Shown in pieces: positions 32,702-43,854 of a stretch of 64,000 bases of DNA. The first letter of the stretch is position 1, and each line of letters starts with the position of its first letter. The position numbers and the translations under genes are program-made. Below the pieces are notes generated by a model that worked only from the letters and a program-made list of their open reading frames with translations, had not been told where the DNA came from and ran no database searches. Origin of the DNA: Mactra quadrangularis (Eukaryota; Mollusca; Bivalvia; Venerida; Mactridae); assembly GCA_025267735.1 (NCBI GenBank), contig CM046295.1, positions 7,277,270-7,341,269 of the forward strand, read 5' to 3'.

Positions 32702-34390
32702 TCATGAAATCTTGTACAATGATAATTTAAAATCACCAGAACAAGCGTTAGATACAACAAGATATTTCCTGTCCTTAGATATTGCTACATACCGAGGAAA
32801 CACCATATCAACTTGATGTGATGATAATACACGACCACATGGTGTAATCTCAACTAAACATTTTGAGTTCATACAACATACAAATATATGATCATACGGA
32901 CCTACAGCTACACCACATGGTGACTTTATTAAATCGTTATGTACAACAACTCTTCCACCTGACTGCAAGTCGAATATATAAATCATATCATTATCTGTAT
33001 CACAATGTACAATTTTCTCTCTTCCACGAATAAAAGTACAATAGCTCTTGTCAATTGTGTATTTCTTATATGGTAAGTTAATACTAACATCACTCTCATC
33101 ACCAGACATAGATACAATACGGAAAGGTTTAATGTGATCTATTGTACCAACAAGAAAACTATCATCATTCATCATACTAATTGAATGATACTTAGCATTC
33201 ATTTTACATGTTCTATTTAATGTTATATCATTTGTTTTACTTACATTCAGAAAATCTAATCTATAGGGAAGTGCTGTAGTAACCACTAATTCATCATTAG
33301 ATATAGCAGTAACACATTGAGGACGATATGATAATTTATAAGAACTCTTCATATTTAGATTTATATCATAAATCATACACTTATCGTTCTTATTGTCAGT
33401 TACAACCACTCTACCATCTGGCAAGAAGTCCAGTCCAGAGTAGTGTGGTTCACCAACGTCGTCTTGTAACTGTTGTAACTTTACTGATTTTACTAGTTGA
33501 AGTGTTGAAGGTGTAGGTAGATGGAGGGATATATCTAATGTCTCCGATTCTAGAATTGACGATAATTCCGATTTGAAATTTTGAAATTGTTCAGTAAATG
33601 TGCAACTAATATCGATAATGTACTTTTCTAAACCAGTTGCATCGTTTACGGCCTGTTGTACTTCTTTTATCATGCCACGTCTAGTGATGAATTTTTCGGC
33701 GGGAGTCCCTGTAATCATTATGCATTCAATGGACTTTAATGGTTTCTTCAAGGATTTGATCTTCGTATAATATGTGGCTTTTTTCTTTGCTAAATCATTC
33801 TTGGTAGTTTTGCTACTACTGGACGCCTTAGCCAAAATAGATTTGGAAAAATCATCAAATTTTTGTAACATTCGAGCTTTCATATCTTTTAACTTGTCGG
33901 GGAGGGTGCTAATACCGTCTGATAAACGCGTGTCTGCCTCCTCTAAGAGTTCTGTTACTTTGTTTGTTGAATCTATGACTGCAACTAATTTATTCTTTAG
34001 TTTTTGACAACTGCCATGTCCGTTCAACCTTCCAATATCAACAACATTTTTACATTTCTTATGACTTAAAATGGTACACTTGCTGCATAAAATTTCATTA
34101 TGTTTTTGACAATAAAACTCATAAGGTTTATTATGCTTAGGACATATATATTTTGTTTCCTCTTCGTCATCGCCATCCACCGATGTAATATAATATTGTC
34201 CTTGTGTGACACTAACAGTTTTATGGTTATTCGTATATGTGTAATTCTTATGAACTTGAGCACAATTCACGCACTGGAACTCCGAGCACTCAATGCAATA
34301 ACTATCTGCTGTACATTGAATGTCTTTTTTCAAACAAGGCTGACACTGTTGCTGATCACAAGTATCATTGTCGGCTTGTGCCTCAGCCAT
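32702..34390 (-). CDS. Gene D: RING-less double B-box, coiled-coil, NHL-like propeller protein (mosaic)
   Basis: An intact single-exon frame of 562 codons. All B-box ligands are kept (Cys16, Cys19, Cys32, Cys35, Cys40, Cys43, His47, His56; Cys83, His86, Cys94, His97, Cys102, Cys105, His110, Cys113). The N-terminus (CDQQQC...IQCTADSYCIEC) and the 5' flank match gene F, but from B-box 2 to about residue 200 it is nearly gene E (ICPKHNKPYEFYCQKHNEIL, STNKVTELLEEADTRLSDGI). The middle shares TGLEK and DISCTFTEQ with C and E. The propeller has GLDFLPDGRVVVTDNKNDKC and GVAVGPYDHIFVCC. The mixed affinities suggest gene conversion between family members. It ends LSLYKIS. Role by domain analogy only: a cytosolic TRIM-like scaffold lacking the ligase domain. 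Confidence 0.88.
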   Translation of the reverse strand: MAEAQADNDTCDQQQCQPCLKKDIQCTADSYCIECSEFQCVNCAQVHKNYTYTNNHKTVSVTQGQYYITSVDGDDEEETKYICPKHNKPYEFYCQKHNEILCSKCTILSHKKCKNVVDIGRLNGHGSCQKLKNKLVAVIDSTNKVTELLEEADTRLSDGISTLPDKLKDMKARMLQKFDDFSKSILAKASSSSKTTKNDLAKKKATYYTKIKSLKKPLKSIECIMITGTPAEKFITRRGMIKEVQQAVNDATGLEKYIIDISCTFTEQFQNFKSELSSILESETLDISLHLPTPSTLQLVKSVKLQQLQDDVGEPHYSGLDFLPDGRVVVTDNKNDKCMIYDINLNMKSSYKLSYRPQCVTAISNDELVVTTALPYRLDFLNVSKTNDITLNRTCKMNAKYHSISMMNDDSFLVGTIDHIKPFRIVSMSGDESDVSINLPYKKYTIDKSYCTFIRGREKIVHCDTDNDMIYIFDLQSGGRVVVHNDLIKSPCGVAVGPYDHIFVCCMNSKCLVEITPCGRVLSSHQVDMVFPRYVAISKDRKYLVVSNACSGDFKLSLYKIS

Positions 34391-34505
34391 TTTTTAAATT
34401 AATAAATGTACAAATATATAATCAGTTATAAATTTGCAGATATATTTGTTATAATACATATAATCTCTGTGCACGTTACGTCTTAAATGATCCAAATAGT
34501 TGACG

Positions 34506-34610
34506 CACGTCTACTATAACCTTGTTTTTTGTATTTGATTAAACTTTACCAATATGTAAATTTACGTATCTGGGACTATTCAGTCACAATTTAGAACAAT
34601 GTGTTTTGCT
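34506..34610 (-). promoter_or_regulatory. Upstream block shared by genes D and F
   Basis: GCACGTCTACTATAACCTTG (34506-34525) and ACGTATCTGGGACT followed by AGAACAATGTGTTTTGCT (34564-34610) match the gene F flank at 55153-55172 and 55230-55276. This flank type differs from that of A, B, C and E. It may be regulatory or simply shared by descent. Confidence 0.35.
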
Positions 34611-37600
34611 TATATCTGTCATTTGTTTGTTTCATAAGCTTTTTATATTTGTAGACTTTCTTCATTTGAACTAACATGTCAATGTTCATATTGAATAATT
34701 CAATTCAATTTGCAAAAAAATGAAACGAAACACTTTACCCAAAATTATCTTTTTTGCCTCAGTTCGTCTGCAAAAAATTAGGCCGAATAATGATTTGCTT
34801 ATAAACTTTGGGTGCCTGGTACTGTACCGTAAGAAATAAGAACAACGTGTTTTGCTTCGTTTGTGTATTACATGCTTTTATTTATATCTAATGTTTTCCT
34901 TAAACTTAATCGCAAATATTACTAAACTAGTCAAATTCTAAACTGAGAAAAAGTTTTAAAATCATATCAATAATATTTTTCAAACTTGTCCTAAGTTGTC
35001 TTTTTTTGGAAATCTTTGGAGTACGTGTTACCTTTTTTTAAATGCCGATAAATGCCCCTTGCACATAAAGTAGTTTATCAAGAGGAACACTTAAAATAAT
35101 CTTCAGTATTAGTGTCACAATTAAGTACGAAGACGTTAATGCTACGTATAAACAAGTTTAGTTCTGTAGAATAAGTGCTCCTCAGTCCTTAAATAAAACA
35201 TGTGTTTGTGTCTGTTTGTGGCAGACCTTTTCTGAAGTTTTACGCCGTAACTAGGCACACGTCGGGTACGCAAGTTTACTTAAAAGCCAGTCGTCGTGTG
35301 ATCTGGTCTCCGTGTTTATAAACGGCGTAAAATTGAATTTTAAAAGTAACTAGTAACAATATGAAATTGTTTCGCGATCTTGTTAATTGTAAATAAACAT
35401 GTAGCCAGGCGAGAAGGTTTATTCAGTAAAACAAACTTGTAACGTAAATTACTAGGAGAGCATATATCAAAGCACAGCAAAAGAACGTCAAGTAAATTGC
35501 TCGTAACATCAACACTAATGAATTCATTCAAATTCGGGTTGTCTTGATATCATTCGTTCATACGTACGTTCAACCAAAAACATTCATAATAAATTTCAAC
35601 TATTTATTATCAGTTTGAATAAACATACAATCATTGTACTTAACCATATCTTATTTAATGATATATATCGGACATAGTTCTCTAACCTGACGTCATGTCC
35701 AGTAACTGTGATTTTGATTGAAATTTGTTTTCAAAATTGTAACATGAGTGAAAATAATGATTGCAACAAAATATTTTCCAATAAATTGTCAGTAATATAT
35801 GACATATAAGTAGTACTTCAAACAACATAATGCTCAATATAAACCGATTTACTAAATCAATCTTTATCACCTTGACAAAATTGTATTATGTCTATCATCT
35901 ACTTATTCGGTGAAGGATATTTTTGTAGGTTCAATATCATGAAGATATTGCATGAAACCATTGACTTATCTACCGTTTTAAAATACACTACATGAGCTGT
36001 AGTTTTGAGGAAGAACGCACGCTATAGGGTTGAAAAATATCACGTTCACACAATACGAAGAAATTCATAATTTTACAAGAACGCCATTGAAAGTATTCAC
36101 AAATTTTCGTTAATAATATATATTGGTTAATAAAAACGAAATACACATTTGAATTATGTGTACTTATTAGTTTTGTTAAGAGTATCTGAAACTGATGTTT
36201 TTTCGAGTAAATTTGGCGATGTTTTATATATAATATCGATAATTCTTATACGAGTAATGAAAGGTAATTAAATGCATAATTTGGCATCATCTAATACATC
36301 TATATCGAATATCATATAGATCAAAGAAAAAACTATACTTAGCTCTATCAGTGATTTCAACATGACATATCTGTAAGAAAATTGATCGTTATAACCTTGA
36401 CGAAAATAGTAACATTCTTATCATCTATTTATTCGGTGAAGGATATTTATATATGTATGTCATACATTGTATCATTAAATTATCATATGATATCATTAAA
36501 TAAACTACATGCTGTATACCTTGGATCGTCTTTCAAGTGAAAGAATGTCCGCTAGGCTGTTAAGACGTCTACAAATCTACTAAGAACACTACTAAATTGC
36601 TTGATGAGAAAGTTACTTGTATGAGAACGGTTAGAAATAATGTACAAAAGAGATTTAGGGATTTAATGATATTCATTTTTTTAGATACGATCTATTGTTC
36701 GATAGATACTTAGACCGTTGCGTTGTCTTTTATTTACTTTACTGGAAGAGGATTTGAATTTTTAAGAAATATTATCAATATAGAACATTTCTTCATGAGT
36801 TTGGTATACCATAGTTTGCTGGAATGAAATCTAAGTTAGTTTGAAAAGTTGCACCACATAAGTGTCAAAATACATGTATATTAACTTTACAGTTTAAAGA
36901 ATTGTATATGATCGTATATGTGATTAAATATAAAAAAACCATTGAATATACATAGTGTATAAACAGTAATTGAAACTCAACTTGAACATATGCATGCTAC
37001 TCACTACATACACAGTGATAATTAACGGTTCAGTGTGAAGCATGCATATGTATAGGTGAGTTCTAATTACTTTTTATATACTCATAATGTTTAAGTTTTC
37101 AAGCACCAGTATATATTTATGCTTTTATGTACAAGCACTTCACTCGAGTACTTTTATTTATATCTGTTGACAAACTAGGTGGGCACAATCTATAAGGGCA
37201 ATAAATTTCTTCTAAGTAGAATTCATTTTAACTTGGTATTTTATCAGAACTGTGAATCAAAGAACATACATAAAATTTGATTTTTATTTACATAAACTAT
37301 GAGGCCAAGTTTAAATCTATGACAGACACACTGCCTTGTTTTGAATAATAATTTCGGTGCGTTTGCATTATGCTTCAATTTTCATATTGACACTTATTTG
37401 TCCAATCATATCGTTTTATTGTCATTATACTTCCTCATTGGTCAGTTTTTATTCATATTGATGTTTTATAGTGACATTACTGAAATAACGATAACTCATA
37501 CAGTTTTATATACTAAATATGCCTGGATTGTCTCCCTTTGTATAGAATTTTATTGAATGTTACAGTTCATTACAACTAGCAAAAATAGAATGACAACATG

Positions 37601-37633
37601 AATTCACGTTTAAACAAGGTACATTGAATAATA

Positions 37634-38660
37634 CGAGGGGTGTCCCAGTAAATCGTGTACTTTGTCCATAACTTTTTTTCCTTACGTCTCATGATGATCA
37701 TAATTTACAAGACTGTTTGTTAGCCTTATTTTTATACAAAATAAGCATTTGACCTAACAGTATTTGCATTAAAGGCGTCATTTTAATGTTCAGCTAATAC
37801 AAGGTATGTGCATGCGGCGCAACCACTTCCACACTTGTATATTCGTTCATATTGAGTTCAAGTGTGCTGCAAAATTTAAACTTAAACTTTTTAATTGCAT
37901 TTTATTTTTACATATACATTCGCAGAAATTATCTATGTATTATCACACCAAATATCAAATCATAAAATACGTATACAAGAGTGTCATACGCGTTTGCACC
38001 GAAACACGAAAATTTTGACATCAACGAGATAAGGTGACGTCAGGACAAGATTGAGTCTATTTAATTCAACTCAGTTTCATAATCAGCCTGGCACAACATG
38101 GATGGGTATAAATTTGAATTTAAACATATAGACAGACAAAATGAATCATTAAGTATACATTGTGCATACTACATATGGTAGAGTAGTTATTCATTGTGTA
38201 ATATATCCACTAAATTTATCGTACCCAAAACTGCTGAAAGTGTTATTCAAAATTAAGTTGGATACTTAACCCGTGGACCATTATATCATTGACCATACTA
38301 ATATTTTCAGACTGATGTCACAAATTTGTAACAAAAGTAAGACAAAAACAAATTTGTTAAAGTAAATATGAAGTAAATACATTGCCAGTATTTGTCACTG
38401 TTCACAACAAGGCGAACTTGGAGAGTGAATAAAAATGATTTCATAGACCTGACGTCTTAATATGACGTTGGCTTGCGCCGCGTTGTCATACCTAGTGCCT
38501 TATAAATTGAAGCAAAACTTTAATTTTTTAATTAACCGTCTAAAAATTTAGCCTACTTACTCACAACACATGCATTTAATGGCAGTTAAAAGTTGGTGCT
38601 AAAGTTGCGCGTAATTTTTCCGCCATAAACAGAGTCCACGATTTACTGGGACACCCCTCG
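37634..38660. mobile_element. Internally deleted mariner-like element
   Basis: The 1027-bp insert starts CGAGGGGTGTCCCAGTAAAT and ends with the exact inverse, flanked by TA on both sides (37632-37633, 38661-38662). The paralogous F-G site near 59697-59705 lacks it. CGAGGGGTGT ends are typical of mariner. The element is shorter than an autonomous mariner (about 1.3 kb) and I find no transposase frame or DDD-type motif, so it is non-autonomous. Confidence 0.85.
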
Positions 38661-40141
38661 TACATTTACTATAACTAAGTGTAGTTATAGCAAGGGTACG
38701 TTTACTTATTGCAGTATACATTAAATAAAATTGTGAAATAATATATTTATTTTGTAATTTATGGTACTTCGTGTTTTACGCCGTTCATACGACAATTTTT
38801 CATTATATCACTACTACCATTCGACTATTTCTAAGTAGGTAGTAGGCTATAGGCCTATATTTCTGGACTACTCCTTTTAATTAAGTACATAGTATAAACC
38901 TTTGTCAGACGCTCATATCTGTCCTTCTTCATGCGAAGGTAGGACAAAAAAAAGTCAATTAAAGATAGTATTTAGAATCAACCTACTAATCAACCCCATG
39001 ATCTTTTGATTAGTAATCAGACCCTTTTCCTACTGTGCTAAGTTTCGCTCAAGATAGTAGGTCTATGTGCAACGGTAGACATATAAGACCATTTCTTCTA
39101 TCTTGAGCAGTATAAACACATCACTTTCAGTAAAATGGTGTGATAAATGAAAAGGTAACTCATCTATATATAACAAGGCATATTTTTGTATTACCTCCCT
39201 TTAACCGTTAACTTAATGTTTGTAAGTTAATTTAAGCTAAAGTCATTTTACCTGTCAAACGGATGATTAAGTATAAATCAATAAAATGTCTTATATATGA
39301 TATATGTCTAGAACAATTTAGAATTTTAACGTCGTTAAAACCAGTGACTATATGCAATGCGATGGTCTGTGATTGTATCTCTGGAAATAAGCTATAAAAC
39401 TAGTATGAGGGACATAACTTGACCAAGGGTCGGGAGTTACTTCTTACCTACATGGAGCTTGATTTTAACCGCATTAAAAATAGAACAGTTATCAGCAGAT
39501 GATGAGGGTGAGTTTTTATTACAACAAAAAAGTTTTACTATAAAAAAGATAGTCTTAATAGCAAATCAATCTAAGTAATGAGACATTTGTATGGTCTAGA
39601 AATAAGGTATGTTGTATAGCTGAAACTTTGCATTATGTTAAACATGAAACACTAGATATGAAATAATAATTAGAACAATTGACTGCCGAAATATACAGAA
39701 GAAGGTGGTAGGAGGGAAAAATGTCAAACTATATGCAAAGACGTACTTACTGCGATTGGGAATCAAATATTTGAACTGACATTTTATATACACTACGACC
39801 CACCAGAAACATTATAGCTTTATATAAAGGTTTACGCTACGAGTGGGAATCTAATCTGCGACAGTCATATCAGGATCAAAACGCTAATAGCGCTGTCTGA
39901 CATATCGCGACAAATTTAATGAGAATTTGCTGCAGTCCGCTACTAAACCTGAGGAAACCCAATGTAAAAACTACATTAACCACTTCGGAGTTATGTAATC
40001 GTCCGCAAGGATTTTTAATTTTTGCTGCAGTCCGCTACTATGCATGGGAAAGCCACATGTGAAAACTACACTCTACAACTCCTGGGTTATTTTATAAGAT
40101 CTAACTTCAAACGGTGTTTTATACTTATTTTATTTCCTTTA

Positions 40142-40198
40142 TTCTAGGTTACGTGAATACCAGATACTTCGGACAGAAACTGACAAAATAATCACCTA
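40142..40198 (+). other. Conserved acceptor-like site plus short frame (paralogue 3 of 3)
   Basis: TTATTCTAG is followed by codons LREYQILRTETDKIIT and a stop. The stop is two codons later than in the other copies because of a small deletion. See 19292 and 30131. Confidence 0.25.
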
Positions 40199-40840
40199 AA
40201 ACACAGCAAAACAGTCTATAGAGCTTTTCATTTAACCGTTATGATTTAGCTAAAAAATTCCTATAAATGCACACTGCATGTGCCAAATCCCTTAAACTTT
40301 ACACTTCAGATGCTGATGCTGTTCGCTTTGAAATTTTACGATAATCATCAACATATGAATGATTAAAACCTTCCGGCTAATTCCTGCGAAACTAATTTAC
40401 CCCTCTGTCTATATTTCAAATTTTATACATTTCATGTAAGTTATGTATTGCTTTACTGGTGTTTTAACTTTAATGCTTAAACAAGGGTTTTAAAGTCTAT
40501 TTTTAGTTTCACTATTCTGTCGACTCTTGACATTAACTTCCCCGATCATCGATTCACACACCAATTTTTTACATGCAGTGCAGATTGCAGCAACCTAGGT
40601 GGAGTAAAGCAATCGCAGGTACGTTTCTTGCTCAAGGAATTTCGCAGTGCCCAAAGTGGGATTCGAACCCATCAGAGGACATTTGATTTGTCTGGAAAAG
40701 TGTATTTACATAAACCTATATGCTAAATTATTTCTGTCAAAGTGGAAGGGAATCTAACTAATAGACACAATTGATGAATAATGTTAATGTTAACCTAGCT
40801 TTAAGTAAGAAACAAGGCAAATAAAAACTGTACTACCAAT

Positions 40841-41100
40841 GTCCGTATCGCAGTTGGTAGCACCATAATCTAGTTTCTCATATCGGAACGGGTTCAAGTC
40901 CCACCTTGGCCGGTTATAACTTCCATGAAAATTTGACTTTAATGTTAATTTTTGCTCCATTAATAACGTTAATGGAGATGTTGTCAGCCTTGTTAAAGGG
41001 CAGGTGAGTACCAGTTGTAGACAAGGGTCCAGGAAACCTAGGTTAGGTGCACTGGCTGCTGTAAAATAACCCTATACGGCGTTAAACCCAGTATATAAAT
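40841..41100 (+). repeat. tRNA-derived SINE, family 2
   Basis: The head GTCCGTATCGCAGTTGGTAG and box B GGGTTCAAGTCCCACC are followed by a tail with GGGCAGGTGAGTACC and the 3' end CGGCGTTAAACCCAGTATAT. Confidence 0.8.
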
Positions 41101-41576
41101 AGCCTTGACTTATAATATGATTATTACAATGTATTATGCTATATGTTATTAAAGAAGTGATTTTATATAGGTCCTGTTATTTATCCAAGGGCTGTCGTAT
41201 TGGCCCAAGGTAGAATTCCGAGGGCTCATATTACTGTTCACTCATTTAATGACAATTTTATTAAATAACTACTTACGACCTAGTTTTCGATCTTGGTCCT
41301 TTTTATCAACCAATCTGAGTGCAGAAATTTGTAATTGTACCAGGGCCAATAAGTGATATTGGCCCTAAAACAGATTTTGGCCCAATTTTCAGTTTTATTA
41401 AACAGGTTTTGCAGTATTGTGCAGTTAAATTGGCACTTTGCATGGAAAATAACACATATTTATTTAATAATGCCATTGTTTTGCTTCTCTTTTTAGTGTA
41501 TCATTTGAAAATTTTGTAATATATTGAACATTAATATTATTAAGAGTGACTTAATGTGCGTTTTCTATGTCAAATA

Positions 41577-41929
41577 AGGGACTTTAGTCGGTTATTTCCC
41601 CTTGTTTACTCTTCAAACAGGTAGGTCCAATTTGTGAGATTACTCAGATTTTACCCTTACTATTCAATAATAATTTGCCAAAATTAATCTTTAATAACTT
41701 TTTTGTTAATCATTTAACTTGTTTGAAATTCAAGCTAAGTATTTTAAAGGTAAAGATCTATCTACATTTCATCACTTATGTAAATATCTTCATTAACAAG
41801 AAAGATATTAAATGAAATTATCGTTACATAGGAATTCAATGATACAATCCGAGGATTCCAACTGTAAGGACCTACTAAAATTGGATTGCTTCAGATTTTA
41901 TCAGGGAAAGATAACTGACTAAAGTCCCT
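41577..41929. mobile_element. MITE with TA flanks and inverted ends AGGGACTTTAGTC
   Basis: The left end reads AGGGACTTTAGTCGGTTATT and the right end, inverted, AGGGACTTTAGTCAGTTATC, with TA on each side. The homologous point in the B-C interval (about 20080-20092) is empty. The 353-bp element has no coding capacity. Confidence 0.75.
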
Positions 41930-41985
41930 TATTGTGATTAAACTAGCTTCTGAATGTAACGTCTTCACGTTTTCCATGGGAACAT

Positions 41986-42200
41986 CACCCGCTTGGCAAA
42001 CTTTGTTTGTACCGCGTCTGAATACAAATCAAAGATATGTTTGTTCGATCCCAGATTAGACTCATATTACCTTTGTTGAGTTTTGTCATGAAATATTTTC
42101 TACGGCTATTTTGCTGTCAATCTCAATACCAAGTAGAACGTACTCAAGTTGTCAGTCATTGGTGAGAGCTTGTGCTTAGAACTAAGTAAGAGACTTAGCT
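41986..42200 (+). repeat. tRNA-derived SINE, family 1, partial and decayed
   Basis: The head remnant CACCCGCTTGGCAAACTTTG and box B TGTTCGATCCCAG are followed by the tail GTTGAGTTTTGTCATGAAAT. Paralogous to 20131 and 31276. Confidence 0.6.
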
Positions 42201-42239
42201 CTGAAGATATACATGTATTTTTTTCATTTTTAGGGGGGA

Positions 42240-42535
42240 GGGGTTAACGCTGTAGCAACACATTGCATAGGTTATATCACGGCTGTCAGTCCACCTAATC
42301 ACTGTTCCTCGAAAAACTAAATCTCTCGATTTAGCTGTTAAAAAGCTTCTGAACGCATACTTTCGACGGTGGCTGACTCATGCCCTAGATGATTTTGAAT
42401 CATTGGTAGGAGGGAGAATTGCTGTAGAAATTATTTCATGACCAAGCTCCACGAAAGTATACTCCGCCGGGAATCGAACCCATGACCTCTCGATCAGTAG
42501 ACTTGCGTGCTATTAAATGAGCTAGCACTCAAGTC
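42240..42535 (-). repeat. tRNA-derived SINE, family 1
   Basis: The body and head on the complement include GAGAGGTCATGGGTTCGATT. The 3' end is at the left (GGTTAACGCTGTAGCAACAC). Paralogous to 20338 and 31492. Confidence 0.7.
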
Positions 42536-42689
42536 ACAATCATATATCATTTGTTGAGTTTTGTCATGAATTATTTTCTTTGACTATTCTTCCTTATATT
42601 CTGATATTTAAGTAGGAAGTATGCTAGACGTCGACCATTGGCCATTATATAAGCCATCACAATATGACCAGTATCAGATTGTGTTTTAC

Positions 42690-42935
42690 TTGTTTAGTAA
42701 TCAATTTCACAAGAATTTTATCGACAAAAATTTCCGTAAGTCAGCTCTTTAACATAATATACATTCCTACAATAATGTTTTTTTTTGTGATTTCACATTT
42801 AGTAGGCATAATTTATTATGCACGAATTACATCATTTGTAAATAATAGAAGCACTTATACAAGCATTTCATTCAAGATTTCATCTCATGACTAACACAGA
42901 TTTTATGCGGTAAGATTTTTTGTGAAATGAAAACA
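42690..42935. repeat. MITE remnant downstream of gene E
   Basis: Imperfect inverted ends (ACAAGAATTTTATCGAC, TCCGTAAGTCAG and GGTAAGATTTTTTGTGAAAT). Paralogous to 20828-21056. Confidence 0.5.
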
Positions 42936-43637
42936 TGACCATGTCAGCCAAATGTATTTAAACCAATTTTGATAAAACATACAACAGACAGAAGTTTATA
43001 CATTTAATATATGTAATATGATTCCAATACAAATATACATTGATTACATAAAATTATGAATTCATAGATACAATATCATATTTTCATACATTTACAAAGA
43101 TAAATTACTCACTCAACTTAAAAGAGTCACGGTCATGTATTATCTCCCTTTACTTGAACAAATCATTTTTGTCTAATTATATCCAACTTAAATTAAACTA
43201 CATAAATATGAAGCATTTATAAATACAAAAATGAAGTCATAATACATTGTTTAAATAAAATTTAACATTCACACGCATTTTCTCTATTTACACTAATAGA
43301 CTTACTTTCATTGATTATTTATATTAAATTTAAATTGCAAATACAGCATTGTTTTTCTACTTTGCAATCACCACAAATATATACATACAATGAGACAATG
43401 TTCCTCATATCAGATAAGCTTGAAAGCTAGTAATTAGGCCATTTTTATGAAAATAGAAATAACTCTCATCTAAATTGTGCATCAAAGTCTTTGCTACAAA
43501 ACAACATGAACAGAACATAGTGTATCATAAACACTACAATGACCAACTTACATTGATCAAGCGTCAATATAATTGTACATTATATCAAAATATTTTCAAT
43601 ATTCATCGATGACTTGTTAATGTTATATATCTTAATA

Positions 43638-43762
43638 TCATAAAATTGTGTACAATGATAATATTGTTTCACCAATAACAAAGTTAACTAAAACAAGATG
43701 TTTTCTGTCTTTAGATATATCTACATTGCGAGGATACCACATATCTAATTAATGTGATTTAT
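43638..43762 (-). pseudogene. Decayed 3'-end fragment of a B-box/NHL gene
   Basis: About 40 codons match the C-terminus of the family: LDMWYPRNVDISKDRKHLVL then ILSLYTIL and a stop at 43638-43640. An in-frame stop precedes it (SH-stop-LDM), and no upstream homology follows beyond about 43765. It lies about 90 bp from the gene E stop, in the same orientation. It is probably the residue of a deleted tandem copy or of an unequal crossover. Confidence 0.8.
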
Positions 43763-43854
43763 GTGACATTGAACTAATGGAAACCATTTTTGGATGATTA
43801 CCATACATTAATTGTAATGTTCATCAATGACATGAAAATATTATTATCTCAAAA

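Larger units (their letters stand above)
34391..43637. other. D-E intergenic interval
   Basis: No gene is seen in these 9 kb. About 35130-37630 is colinear with 55600-59700 of the F-G interval. A mariner-like insert follows (37634-38660). 38661-43200 is colinear with 17650-21300 of B-C, interrupted by an insert at about 41165-41930 that holds one MITE. SINEs and MITE remnants are listed separately. Confidence 0.6.

Noticed and set aside
37806..38018. Plus-strand frame inside the mariner-like element as a transposase
   Set aside because: No mariner motifs (helix-turn-helix or DD34D block) can be seen in it.
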